From a virus, in the IMG/VR virus record IMGVR_UViG_3300001352_001640, positions 3,169 to 55,579 of that record: a DNA stretch of 52,411 nt; one strand, written 5' to 3'. Positions 41,201 through 48,685 of this stretch are shown one piece after another (within the stretch, counting starts at the first letter, position 1; the number at the start of each line of letters is the position of its first letter). The notes under the pieces were generated by a model that made no database searches, was not told where the DNA came from, and worked only from the letters and a program-made list of their open reading frames with translations. A program made the position numbers and the translations under genes.

Positions 41201-42363
41201 AGAGAAACAATGTTATGGGTAGTTATGGAACATCTGTAGCACTTAGTTCTGAATTTATATATGTGGGAGAACCTGTCGTGGGTGACTGGCCAATTGATCA
41301 AATTGGTGGATTTGATGCAGAAACATTTGTTTCATTTGATGGATGTTCTCATGTGTTTACCTCGGCAGGTGATATTGCATGGGGAAGTTTAGAAAAACAA
41401 GATATATTTGTTGAAGGAAGTATCATCAGTTATGACATTCGTACTATTCGTGATAACGTAAGAATCCACGTCGGAAATATATTCTATAAAAACGGAATTG
41501 CAGTTATCACCGAACTTGGAAATTATTTCAAACAGATGCTTACCAAAGGAGGCAACCGAGGATTTGAGGTTACCTATGATGGTGTAAATTCTATATTTGA
41601 AAATGAAATAATATGTAAGGTTAATCCCAACGAGTTCAATGTAAGCACAAATCCAACATCAGTTACTTATTCAGATGTGCCATTTGATGTAACGGGTAGT
41701 CAAAGTTTTGATATCATAGATGTATCTTACATTTACCGATATATAATGGGTACATTCCGAAAAGTCGTAATCGAAAAAGATGAAACGGACGAAGTTTCAA
41801 ATAGTTTTGTATTGGAGCAGGACTCTCACTGGCCCAATGAAGATGTATTGTTGAGTGAATCTGAAGATGTTATATTAATGAACACACTTTTGAATATAAC
41901 AAAAGACAATACTTTAAATTCTACCGAAGAACTTCAAATTCTTGAAAACATAGATAGACTGTTTAATATGGGTGCAGATGGTCTCGATGTTGATGGGGAT
42001 GGTGTGGTTTCTTCAAACGATGCAAAATTACTTGCACGATATTTTGTGGGCAGAAAGGGTAGTGCATTGGTTGATGGTCTAATAAACCCACTAGATATGT
42101 CTATAACCCGTGCAAAACCATATGAAATAATTCAATATCTTGATACTAAAACAGGAAAAGACAGAGGCCGACGTATAATGAATGAATTTCTTGAATATGA
42201 CGAAAAGGACCGAGATGACAAACGAGGTAGTTATCTTGCTCCCTATGTCACCACAATTGGATTATACGACGGACCAGACTTAGTTATGACTGCAAAACTT
42301 GGTTCAGCTGTCAAAGTTGTTCCTAACTATCCCATAAATTTTTTGATAAAATACGACTCTTAA
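38257..42363 (+). CDS. Large structural protein with FG-GAP-like repeats and a dockerin-like segment
   Basis: The 1368-residue protein opens with a structural region (NVLVIEFAKSQFGEKIKPNNFKITDYSS at about 165-195). From about residue 230 it contains repeats such as FGKNISAEGDYVLSGSP, FGDAVELQNGTCAIGSS, FGASISVSGNLMAIGAP, LGQKVKLKGNLLVSSTP, FGISLDTNGSHLFIGDD, FGCSLSLLGKDILIGSP and YGTSVALSSEFIYVGEP. These look like FG-GAP blades of an integrin-alpha-type propeller, broken by insertions. At about 1245-1265 LDVDGDGVVSSNDAKLLARYFVG is a dockerin/EF-hand-like calcium loop. The last 40 residues resemble the end of the preceding structural protein. Probably a tail-fibre or adhesion protein. Confidence 0.75.
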   Translation: MIKSLRVSDKTVRKFKSVKSWRYSTIDSMSDLMLEQTQTDGTKIALSINTNQSIALEQASNTTKVKVKFGKNMQDRFYPDSHEFHNPTTELKNTDGSYYRTVYSSVKHLFYNKYGIYDNEDEIKNPLMVFGSETGHYKTTGDTGDVLRDSSDRYETRRLTDNVLVIEFAKSQFGEKIKPNNFKITDYSSPYGTIEIVDDGCTNLVVSNSSFNEITEISHSNSDKIENPDKSTTFDSSMLSFGKNISAEGDYVLSGSPMDQDSPSDFLAGNASLFKYDVTQKQFRLIRKFKCPFTQEGLLYESKQNSDGFLVTELGNLVASEDYSMNDNFGDAVELQNGTCAIGSSRSHITSACNESRQGHVFIYDINKGGTEHWGLVNILEGTPASEFGASISVSGNLMAIGAPGMYHCEGAIYIFEKTVRDKTTPWYRISDSHDDFCFNERSDNFLGFPVCDKLEELNKTIHRWKVESATPDEYPLTYFSNDEDICEEQEIVTFDNESVSSHGYDTKLPVSTYHEFEKGRYSPKYSEGDVTWKLVTIVRLPGSNMLGQKVKLKGNLLVSSTPDTRTQDVYVFKKRVSETSGCEMWEHTQKINHDKIYNYDRNQLSLGDGIENVVYQLNRSSITLRVVNKPANTSSVGFVWNLNKVFGQGEDIYQTKIMHGGTVNETDELTLKDLPYGDHVLYIGRYDGDMLVGNPTALKFSINPTLVTPALRPTQVKYPFSYNETNSRNFGISLDTNGSHLFIGDDRDREYSDSDFNSVFKKTFNAGAVYFYKIEDTSVEFIKKIYEDDDDERRYSSGFGCSLSLLGKDILIGSPCIEQTKISIIDNGASFVIPDFSYGVDNNEETTFIVGQSLFTKFEHEFIGDGYVDLKMIIDVASIDALSIDSIDDFEVKASFLSKEPSRVDGKYGSFTRGIYRDKTEYDGRNIIFHLKIIGHDFNPDEEIEFIYYIHRNSIQGTATYCKISGADEITKIKNIKTIKQRNNVMGSYGTSVALSSEFIYVGEPVVGDWPIDQIGGFDAETFVSFDGCSHVFTSAGDIAWGSLEKQDIFVEGSIISYDIRTIRDNVRIHVGNIFYKNGIAVITELGNYFKQMLTKGGNRGFEVTYDGVNSIFENEIICKVNPNEFNVSTNPTSVTYSDVPFDVTGSQSFDIIDVSYIYRYIMGTFRKVVIEKDETDEVSNSFVLEQDSHWPNEDVLLSESEDVILMNTLLNITKDNTLNSTEELQILENIDRLFNMGADGLDVDGDGVVSSNDAKLLARYFVGRKGSALVDGLINPLDMSITRAKPYEIIQYLDTKTGKDRGRRIMNEFLEYDEKDRDDKRGSYLAPYVTTIGLYDGPDLVMTAKLGSAVKVVPNYPINFLIKYDS

Positions 42364-42374
42364 ACTTTTTTTTT

Positions 42375-42384
42375 AATATTTATT
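42375..42384 (+). promoter_or_regulatory. Candidate promoter motif AATATTTATT
   Basis: A weaker variant of the recurring motif, 31 bases before the ATG at 42416. The leader holds a clear Shine-Dalgarno sequence (TTGGAGAT) ten bases before the start. Confidence 0.3.
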
Positions 42385-42415
42385 AACATACAAACCTTAA
42401 ATTGGAGATTTAACT

Positions 42416-42937
42416 ATGATTACAACACCACCACCAACCGGATTCAGAGACTTTAAGACTCAAGAAGATAGAGCATCAAACAAACTTTCTTTAGAAAAAC
42501 GACTACTTGATTATGATACAATGTATCGTCAATCAGCACCAAGTCCATCAGGAAAAGGTGCACCTGGTATTGATGATCAAACAAAAGGCGCAGAAGGAGA
42601 AGGAGCAAACTTTTTCGGATATGGTAGTAAAACTACTACAAATCCATTTGGTGGAGGTGACACAGGTAGTTTGGTATCAAATGCTAATGCGACTGGTTCG
42701 GTAAAAATTAAAGGTTTCACTACCAAAAAGAGTGCCGGTAACAAAGTATCTGATTATGGTCACGGAAAACCAGGTGATGCAGCTGATGCCAGTTTTTATC
42801 GTGATGGTAAGATTGATTCATCAAAAGACAAATATTCTAGTTATATATCAGGTTTCACAGGAACCCAACGACAACAAGACGGTGGTGATACTGCCGGCCG
42901 TTCTCGTTCAGGTGTTGGTAACTCCAACTCCAGATAA
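42416..42937 (+). CDS. Low-complexity hypothetical protein, 173 residues
   Basis: The protein is rich in glycine, serine, lysine and aspartate (SGKGAPGIDDQTKGAEGEGANFFGYGSK; KSAGNKVSDYGHGKPGDAADASFYRDGK) and probably largely unstructured, apart from an N-terminal helix (ASNKLSLEKRLLDYDTMYRQ). No family is recognised. It is the last gene of the structural block and has its own promoter-like motif and ribosome binding site. After its stop a T-run (42949-42957) occurs without a convincing stem. It may be a virion-associated or assembly protein; this is a guess from position. Confidence 0.6.
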   Translation: MITTPPPTGFRDFKTQEDRASNKLSLEKRLLDYDTMYRQSAPSPSGKGAPGIDDQTKGAEGEGANFFGYGSKTTTNPFGGGDTGSLVSNANATGSVKIKGFTTKKSAGNKVSDYGHGKPGDAADASFYRDGKIDSSKDKYSSYISGFTGTQRQQDGGDTAGRSRSGVGNSNSR

Positions 42938-42978
42938 ATTAATATTGCTTTTTTTTAATATTTGGTGTACATTAGTGT

Positions 42979-43506
42979 ATGTCAAATAATAATATCTCCC
43001 TTGGACTTGATATAAGCTCAACCACTATAGGTTATTGCTTTTCCTCTTCTAAGAACAAAATAAACCAAGCAGGTTTTATAGCCGTTCATAAAGAAATATC
43101 CATAAGAAGCAAGGCACATAAGGTTGCAGACGAATTGAAACAGATTCAACTGCAACCTTCTGATGTAATTGTAGAAGATTCATTGAGTGGGTTTGGTGGG
43201 GGTCGGACAAGTCAACAGACTATAGTCAAACTTGCCAAGTGCAATGCCATAATAAGTTATGTGGTAGAAGAGATGTATAATCTTGAGGTACAACACGTAA
43301 ATGTGTCTACTATGCGTAAATCTGTGTTTGGTAAAAGCAGAGAAAAAGGATTGGATAGTAAAATATTCGTAAAGAACAACTTAGATAATATGCTTGATTT
43401 ATCTGAATTTACCTTCTATAATAGTAGGCAGAATTATGATAAAAAAAACTATGATATGCTTGATGCCGTGGTGGCATCGTTGCACTATTGGTATTCGTTA
43501 AAGTAG
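42979..43506 (+). CDS. RuvC-like Holliday junction resolvase
   Basis: The 175-residue protein has the RNase H-fold resolvase layout of RuvC. LGLDISSTTIGYC supplies the first aspartate (D11), DVIVEDSLSGFGGG the catalytic glutamate (E66), and YDMLDAVVASLHYW the C-terminal acidic pair (D159, D162). RuvC-family enzymes cut four-way DNA junctions in recombination and help resolve branched replicating phage DNA before packaging. T4 uses the unrelated gp49 for this. Size is normal for the family. It overlaps the primase gene by one base (TAGTG), and the operon continues into the recombination nuclease. Confidence 0.85.
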   Translation: MSNNNISLGLDISSTTIGYCFSSSKNKINQAGFIAVHKEISIRSKAHKVADELKQIQLQPSDVIVEDSLSGFGGGRTSQQTIVKLAKCNAIISYVVEEMYNLEVQHVNVSTMRKSVFGKSREKGLDSKIFVKNNLDNMLDLSEFTFYNSRQNYDKKNYDMLDAVVASLHYWYSLK

Positions 43507-44432
43507 TGGGGGTTTCTGAACAAAAACTTCTTAATCTTTTACAAAAAATATTGGGAAGTGGCAAAGTCGTCTCTAAGGACGAGGTAATGTTTGTGTGTCC
43601 GTTTTCTCATCACAGAAAACCAAAACTGGCAGTAAACCTAACAACTCAACGGTGGCAAAGTTGGATTGATACAAATGCCAAAGGACGAAGTATTTATTCA
43701 TTATTTAAACGTCTGCAAGTTCCTGGTAACTATTTCACAGAACTTTCTAAAATTGTAAAACTTCCCAAGAACATAAAACCAGAAAATGCAGAAGAACAAT
43801 TTGTATCGTTGCCATATGAGTTTAAAAAACTAACCGAAACACATACCGAATTTGCATATAAGCAGGCCTTGGCATATCTTAAAAAAAGAAACATCGGTTC
43901 ATATGATATAGAACGATACGACATGGGATATTGTGCAAACGGAGATTATGCAGGAAGAATAATAGTTCCCTCGTATGACGCAGATAATAAGTTGAATTAT
44001 TTTCTTGCTAGAGATTTTACCGGCAATGCGTATTTAAAATACAAAAACCCACCAGTTAGTAAAGATGTGGTTGTGTTTGAAAATCAAATAGATTTTTCTG
44101 AACCACTTGTTTTTTGTGAAGGTGTGTTTGATGCAATGGCCATTCGTAGAAATGCAATTGCACTGTTGGGAAAAAACATACCAAGTAAATTGAAAATGCG
44201 ACTGATAGAACACGGGGTAACTGAAGTTAGCATTGTATTGGATAACGATGCGTATAAAAACGCATTGGCAATGTCCGAGTCGTTGATGAACGATAATATT
44301 AGAGTTAAGTTGATTAAAATGGGAAACGAAGATGCAGCGGACATTGGGTTTAATAAAATTATTCAAAGAATCAAGAGTGCAACTCTTCTTGATTTTGGTG
44401 AATTGATGAAGCAAAAATTATGCATGAATTAA
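43506..44432 (+). CDS. 61: DNA primase, DnaG/gp61-like, with degenerate zinc finger
   Basis: I choose GTG 43506, overlapping the previous stop (TAGTG), giving 308 residues; a TTG lies 18 bases upstream. The catalytic Toprim fold shows VFCEGVFDAMAIRRNAIALLGKNI (about 200-223, with the key glutamate) and VSIVLDNDAYKNA (DxD metal site). Residues 31-60 correspond to the N-terminal zinc finger: CPFSHHRKPKLAVNLTTQRW keeps one cysteine and histidines, but where the second CxxC pair is expected the sequence reads SWIDTNAKG. Primases make RNA primers for lagging-strand DNA synthesis. Loss of ligands may mean a different fold stabilisation. It overlaps the next gene by 13 bases. Confidence 0.85.
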   Translation: MGVSEQKLLNLLQKILGSGKVVSKDEVMFVCPFSHHRKPKLAVNLTTQRWQSWIDTNAKGRSIYSLFKRLQVPGNYFTELSKIVKLPKNIKPENAEEQFVSLPYEFKKLTETHTEFAYKQALAYLKKRNIGSYDIERYDMGYCANGDYAGRIIVPSYDADNKLNYFLARDFTGNAYLKYKNPPVSKDVVVFENQIDFSEPLVFCEGVFDAMAIRRNAIALLGKNIPSKLKMRLIEHGVTEVSIVLDNDAYKNALAMSESLMNDNIRVKLIKMGNEDAADIGFNKIIQRIKSATLLDFGELMKQKLCMN

Positions 44433-45124
44433 AATCGGATATAAAAAATGTTGAAAAAATATATCATTTAGCAGACATTCACATACGAAATATAAAACGA
44501 CACACCGAATATTCACAGGTGTTTGAAAACTTTTACGAACAGGTTAAAAAAGATAATCTTGATAATGCACTTATTTTCATTGGTGGGGACATTGCTCATG
44601 CCAAAACTGAAATGAGTCCAGAGTTGATAAAGCAAATATCCTCATTTTTACGTAGATGTTCAAAATTACACCCAACTCTCGTAATTGCAGGAAACCACGA
44701 TTGTAATTTAAATAATCCTGATCGGTTAGATGTGTTGTCTCCTATAATGGATATGATGGATGATGATAATTTGTTCTACTTAAAAAATAGTGGGGTTTAT
44801 AAAATCGGAGATGTTGCAGTTGGTGTGTTTAGTATTTTAGATGATCCGGAAAATTATGTAGCAGGTCTAGACATAACAGATCCCGACATTAAAACTAAAA
44901 TAGGAGTTTATCATGGTGCAGTAAAACGAAGCATGACTGACATAGGATATGTAGTTATGGGGGGTGACATTGAGTTACCTATGTTCAACGGATATGACAT
45001 CGTTATGTTAGGAGATATACACAAATATCAGGTGTTACAAGAATATCAATCGGAACATAGATTTATACCAGAACATAAAGTAGATGAATACAAATTAAAA
45101 GGTTGGTGTTTAAGTGATGACTAA
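44420..45124 (+). CDS. 47: N-terminal part of gp47/Mre11-like nuclease (split gene)
   Basis: The 234-residue product carries all early phosphoesterase motifs of gp47/SbcD/Mre11: HLADIHI (D19, H21), GGDIAH (55-60), AGNHD (90-94), VYHGAV (H165) and LGDIH (197-201). Homology appears to end after KYQVLQEY at residue 209. The last 25 residues (QSEHRFIPEHKVDEYKLKGW and LSDD) do not look like nuclease. The missing remainder (SGSMIQQNHGE, GHGYVLWD and the cap) is at the start of the gene at 46042, after an unrelated glycosyltransferase gene. T4 gp47 has 339 residues. Whether the two parts reassemble is unknown; catalytic residues are intact. Confidence 0.85.
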   Translation: MHELKSDIKNVEKIYHLADIHIRNIKRHTEYSQVFENFYEQVKKDNLDNALIFIGGDIAHAKTEMSPELIKQISSFLRRCSKLHPTLVIAGNHDCNLNNPDRLDVLSPIMDMMDDDNLFYLKNSGVYKIGDVAVGVFSILDDPENYVAGLDITDPDIKTKIGVYHGAVKRSMTDIGYVVMGGDIELPMFNGYDIVMLGDIHKYQVLQEYQSEHRFIPEHKVDEYKLKGWCLSDD

Positions 45125-46052
45125 AATACTCATAAAATGCAGAAACATCCACATCGGTGATACATTGTTTGCAAGTAGTGTAGCAAAAAAACTCAAAGAA
45201 CAAAATTCCGAATCTACAATTCACTATGATGTTACATTTTTGCAACCAATTGAGTTGCTGATGAACAACCCATACATTGATAGAGTTTACTATCGTGAAA
45301 GTTGTGAAACAGATTATGATGTAGTTTATCAACTGATGGGTGAGGATGTATCTGTGTTAAACCCGTATGAATCAGCAGTTTCTCAATTTCAACGAATGTG
45401 TAATATAAAAAACTTTGACGATACCTTTGAAGTTTATACAAACAAACACCTTGATTATTCAATTAAACGGAGTATGGAGGAGTTAACTGAACTTAAAGAG
45501 TGGAATTCAGATTTAATAAAAGTCGGATATCAAATGGACTGGGAACGCAAAAGTTTTTTATTTACCGAACAAGAATATGATAGTGCAGTTGGTGGAGAAG
45601 ATGGAACTGGATATGGAAATGGAAGCAGACAAATTTTTGATATTATCAATTGCCTAGAATCATCTCCTAAAATAATGTTGTTTGCACTTGGTTTGGAAGA
45701 AACTATATCAAAAAACTATCCTTGTTTAAATTCAACAAGTAAATTCTCGTTTACTGCAAGTTTAATGAAAAATTGTGATTATGTAATTGGAACAGAGGGT
45801 TGTTTGACAAACATCTCATCTGCTCTTGGAACACCCACCATTATTACAACCGACTATATCCATCAACTGTTTGGACCAAAAGGAATACATTGGCAACAGT
45901 CGGGTGGAGATTTAAGCAACTTAGAAACAAGAAAACCCTTTTTGGGTCCTAATTCATATTTTCCAACCGGAAATCATGTTCACTTGAGTCCGTTTTTGAC
46001 AGACGGTGAGGTGGGTAATCAAATAGAAAAAATCATTTTTAATGGAAACTAA
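45117..46052 (+). CDS. Glycosyltransferase family 9, heptosyltransferase-like
   Basis: The protein of 311 residues starts MTKILIKCRNIHIGDTLFASSVAKKLKEQ, the GT9 opening (nucleotide-sugar heptosyltransferases of LPS inner core), then IHYDVTFLQPIELLMNNPYIDRV, and in the C-terminal half LMKNCDYVIGTEGCLTNISSALGTPTIIT, the typical donor-site region. The ATG at 45117 overlaps the end of the gp47 N-terminal part (GTG at 45114 is possible) and the stop overlaps the start of the gp47C-gp46 gene. It thus sits inside a split recombination gene. The substrate may be ADP-heptose or another nucleotide sugar. It might modify host LPS, but this is not shown. Confidence 0.85.
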   Translation: MTKILIKCRNIHIGDTLFASSVAKKLKEQNSESTIHYDVTFLQPIELLMNNPYIDRVYYRESCETDYDVVYQLMGEDVSVLNPYESAVSQFQRMCNIKNFDDTFEVYTNKHLDYSIKRSMEELTELKEWNSDLIKVGYQMDWERKSFLFTEQEYDSAVGGEDGTGYGNGSRQIFDIINCLESSPKIMLFALGLEETISKNYPCLNSTSKFSFTASLMKNCDYVIGTEGCLTNISSALGTPTIITTDYIHQLFGPKGIHWQQSGGDLSNLETRKPFLGPNSYFPTGNHVHLSPFLTDGEVGNQIEKIIFNGN

Positions 46053-48642
46053 AGAAGTATACGTAAAAGTAAAACGGCACAACGCAAATAAACCTGTCGT
46101 GGTTTATTCGGGAAGCATGATTCAACAAAATCACGGTGAAAAACCACATGGCCATGGTTATGTTTTGTGGGACATCCCCAGTCGGAAGCACACACACCAT
46201 GATGTTCACAACGACTATGGTTATTACACAATCGAAGTCCGTGACGGAAAATGCGTTAGTGATTTAGATAAACTCCCCAACAAAGCAAGACTTCGTGTAA
46301 AAGTTTATAATACAACTGCAACCGAAACAAAAGAAATAATTGCAGACATTCGTAGACGTACAAGTATAAGTGATTTGAATGTTACCCGATGTGATGCAAT
46401 ATCAGAAGCAAAGAAATTCGATAGAGACAACAAATTTGATTTCGGTGATATATCGTTAGTTCAGGTTCAGAATAATCTAATTGAAGATTATCTACGGCGT
46501 AACTTTGTCGTGGATGATGAGCAAATAAAAACTGCACTTGATATCAACAAAGAAGTAAACGAAAAACTTGTAATAAAGGAGACACTTAGAAATTGTATTT
46601 GGAAACCAAAGAAATTTGAGTTTGGAAATATGTTCAGTTACGGAGATGGTAACGTTGTTGACTTTTCTAATATGAAAAGTGTTATGGGGTTGTTTGCATC
46701 AAATGCAAGTGGAAAAAGTAGTGTAATGAGTGCATTGAGTTTTTGTCTGTTTGATAAATGTGATAGAGCATTCAAAGCAGCTCATGTATTGAATACACAA
46801 ACAGAATCTTTTTATTGTAAATTAAACTTTGAAATATCAGGAGTAAACTATTTCATAGACCGAACTGCAACTACCAAAAAGAATGGTGATGTAACCGTTG
46901 TAGTTGACTTTTGGAAGTTAGATGAAGATGGTCAACAACTATCATTAAACGGAGAACAACGAGCAGGAACCAACGCAGCTATTCGTGACCATGTAGGTTC
47001 ATATGATGATTTTGTTTTAACTGCACTTAGTTTGCAAAACAATAATGCTATTTTTATAGATAAAAGTCAAAGTGAACGAAAAGATTTACTTGCTCAGTTT
47101 ATGGGTATCGATACCTTTGATCAATTACATACAACTGCATCCGAGGACATCAAAGAAATTAATGCCTTATTAAAACGATTTAATCGTGACGATTTTGATA
47201 AAACTTTATCTGAAACCCAAGAAAATCTTGATGATGTTAAGAAACGATATTCTGAACAAGATAGTAAAACTAACATGGCACTACTTGAGCAAAAACGATC
47301 CAACAAACAATTGGCAGATAAAAACTCTCAATTTAAGAATTGTTCTTTTGACGAATCATCGGTGGACATAGACAAACTTGAGTTTACTAAAAAGAATCTA
47401 CAAGAACGTTTGGTTGTGGCCAAAGAAAACCGAGACGCAGAATCCGAGAGAAAGGCACAATTAGCAACGAACCGAAAAAATAAATCAACCGAGTTAGTTA
47501 AATTGGATGGTACAGAAGAAAAGTATGTTAAAGTTCTAGCAATCCGTGAAGAAATAACAACAGTTGAAAAAGACTTAGCAGTTCTTCGTACATCTGTAAA
47601 TGCTAAATTAGACAAACTCAAACACTATGATAGTCACGCATATGATCCTAAGTGTAAGTTTTGTGTAAACAATTCCAAAAATCTTATAGAAAGTGCTTCA
47701 CAAACAAAAGAAGAACTTGATAAAGATAAAGCAGCTGCTGATGATCTGGTAACACAAAAAAATGAATTGTTGACGATACTAGATGAATATAAAGATATTG
47801 AATCTAATTATGAAAAACTGGGTGAGTTAAAATCCACCACAACTCAACTTACTTACGAAGTTAATGAAGCAGATTCTAAAGTTCTTGCGTTGTCAAGTAT
47901 GATAGAGTCGTTGGATAAAGATGTGGTATTAAATGATAAAAATATTGAAGCATACTACGAATGTAAGGATATTATAGAGTTCAATAAAAAACTACAATTG
48001 GAGGTGGATGCAATTCAGAACAAGTTAATCAGCATAAATAATTTAGCAAATATTGAAACTGAAAAACTACAAACTTTATTCGGAGAAGTAAAAATTGTTG
48101 AAAAGGAACACGAAGATATTGTTGCATCAATTGAAGAGGCAAAGGGATATGAACGAAAAAAACGTGGATATGAACTTTATTTAGATGCAGTAAAACGAGA
48201 TGGTATTTCATATGAACTTATTTCCAAAACAATTCCAAGTATAGAAAGTGAAGTTAATAATATTCTTTCTCAAATTGTTGATTTTGGTATGCAACTTGAA
48301 ATGGACGGAAAACACATCTATTCAAAGATTACATATGAAGATCGTCATTGGCCATTAGAAATGTGCAGTGGAATGGAACGATTCATCAGCAGTATCGCAA
48401 TGCGGGTAGCACTTATCAACGTAAGTAGTTTACCACGTTCTAATTTCCTTGTTATTGACGAAGGGTGGGGTTCGTTGGACGGAGACAACATAAGTAGTGT
48501 ATTTAACCTGTTCACCTATTTAAAGGGGCAGTTTGAGTTCGTAATGGTTATTAGTCATTTGGACGTAATGAGAGATATGGTGGACGAAATTATTGAAATT
48601 CAAAAAGAGGGTTCTTTTAGTAAGATAAATTACGGAGCATAA
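46042..48642 (+). CDS. 46: Fusion of gp47 C-terminal part with gp46/Rad50-like ATPase
   Basis: The 866-residue protein begins with residues that complete gp47: VVVYSGSMIQQNHGE (19-33) and GHGYVLWDI (37-45), followed by the cap and Rad50-binding region up to about residue 187. It continues as gp46/Rad50: FGNMFSYGDGNVVDF, the Walker A-like ASNASGKSS (219-227; the usual first glycine is A), long coiled coils with a zinc hook CKFC near 536-539, the ABC signature CSGMERF near 775, and NFLVIDEGWGSLDG (Walker B and D-loop) near 803. gp46/gp47 process double-strand ends for recombination-dependent replication. In T4 they are separate genes. Start ATG 46042 overlaps the GT9 stop. Confidence 0.88.
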   Translation: METKEVYVKVKRHNANKPVVVYSGSMIQQNHGEKPHGHGYVLWDIPSRKHTHHDVHNDYGYYTIEVRDGKCVSDLDKLPNKARLRVKVYNTTATETKEIIADIRRRTSISDLNVTRCDAISEAKKFDRDNKFDFGDISLVQVQNNLIEDYLRRNFVVDDEQIKTALDINKEVNEKLVIKETLRNCIWKPKKFEFGNMFSYGDGNVVDFSNMKSVMGLFASNASGKSSVMSALSFCLFDKCDRAFKAAHVLNTQTESFYCKLNFEISGVNYFIDRTATTKKNGDVTVVVDFWKLDEDGQQLSLNGEQRAGTNAAIRDHVGSYDDFVLTALSLQNNNAIFIDKSQSERKDLLAQFMGIDTFDQLHTTASEDIKEINALLKRFNRDDFDKTLSETQENLDDVKKRYSEQDSKTNMALLEQKRSNKQLADKNSQFKNCSFDESSVDIDKLEFTKKNLQERLVVAKENRDAESERKAQLATNRKNKSTELVKLDGTEEKYVKVLAIREEITTVEKDLAVLRTSVNAKLDKLKHYDSHAYDPKCKFCVNNSKNLIESASQTKEELDKDKAAADDLVTQKNELLTILDEYKDIESNYEKLGELKSTTTQLTYEVNEADSKVLALSSMIESLDKDVVLNDKNIEAYYECKDIIEFNKKLQLEVDAIQNKLISINNLANIETEKLQTLFGEVKIVEKEHEDIVASIEEAKGYERKKRGYELYLDAVKRDGISYELISKTIPSIESEVNNILSQIVDFGMQLEMDGKHIYSKITYEDRHWPLEMCSGMERFISSIAMRVALINVSSLPRSNFLVIDEGWGSLDGDNISSVFNLFTYLKGQFEFVMVISHLDVMRDMVDEIIEIQKEGSFSKINYGA

Positions 48643-48656
48643 AACATATTTAGATA

Positions 48657-48666
48657 TATATTTATT
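48657..48666 (+). promoter_or_regulatory. Candidate promoter motif TATATTTATT
   Basis: The motif lies in the 43-base gap after the gp46-like gene and 19 bases before the ATG at 48686. An out-of-frame ATG (48667) follows it directly, and GTATTTATG overlaps the true start. It would open the last operon of the window. Confidence 0.3.
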
Positions 48667-48685
48667 ATGTACCTGACGTGTATTT

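Noticed and set aside
42938-42978. Terminator after the low-complexity protein
   Set aside because: A T-run is present (about 42949-42957), but there is no convincing GC-containing stem directly before it.
45047-46083. Intein or group I intron as explanation for the split nuclease
   Set aside because: There is no Cys/Ser at the left junction, no terminal His-Asn, no splicing blocks, no homing endonuclease, and the inserted frame is a clear glycosyltransferase with its own start and stop. I saw no intron core pairing, although a covariance search was not possible.
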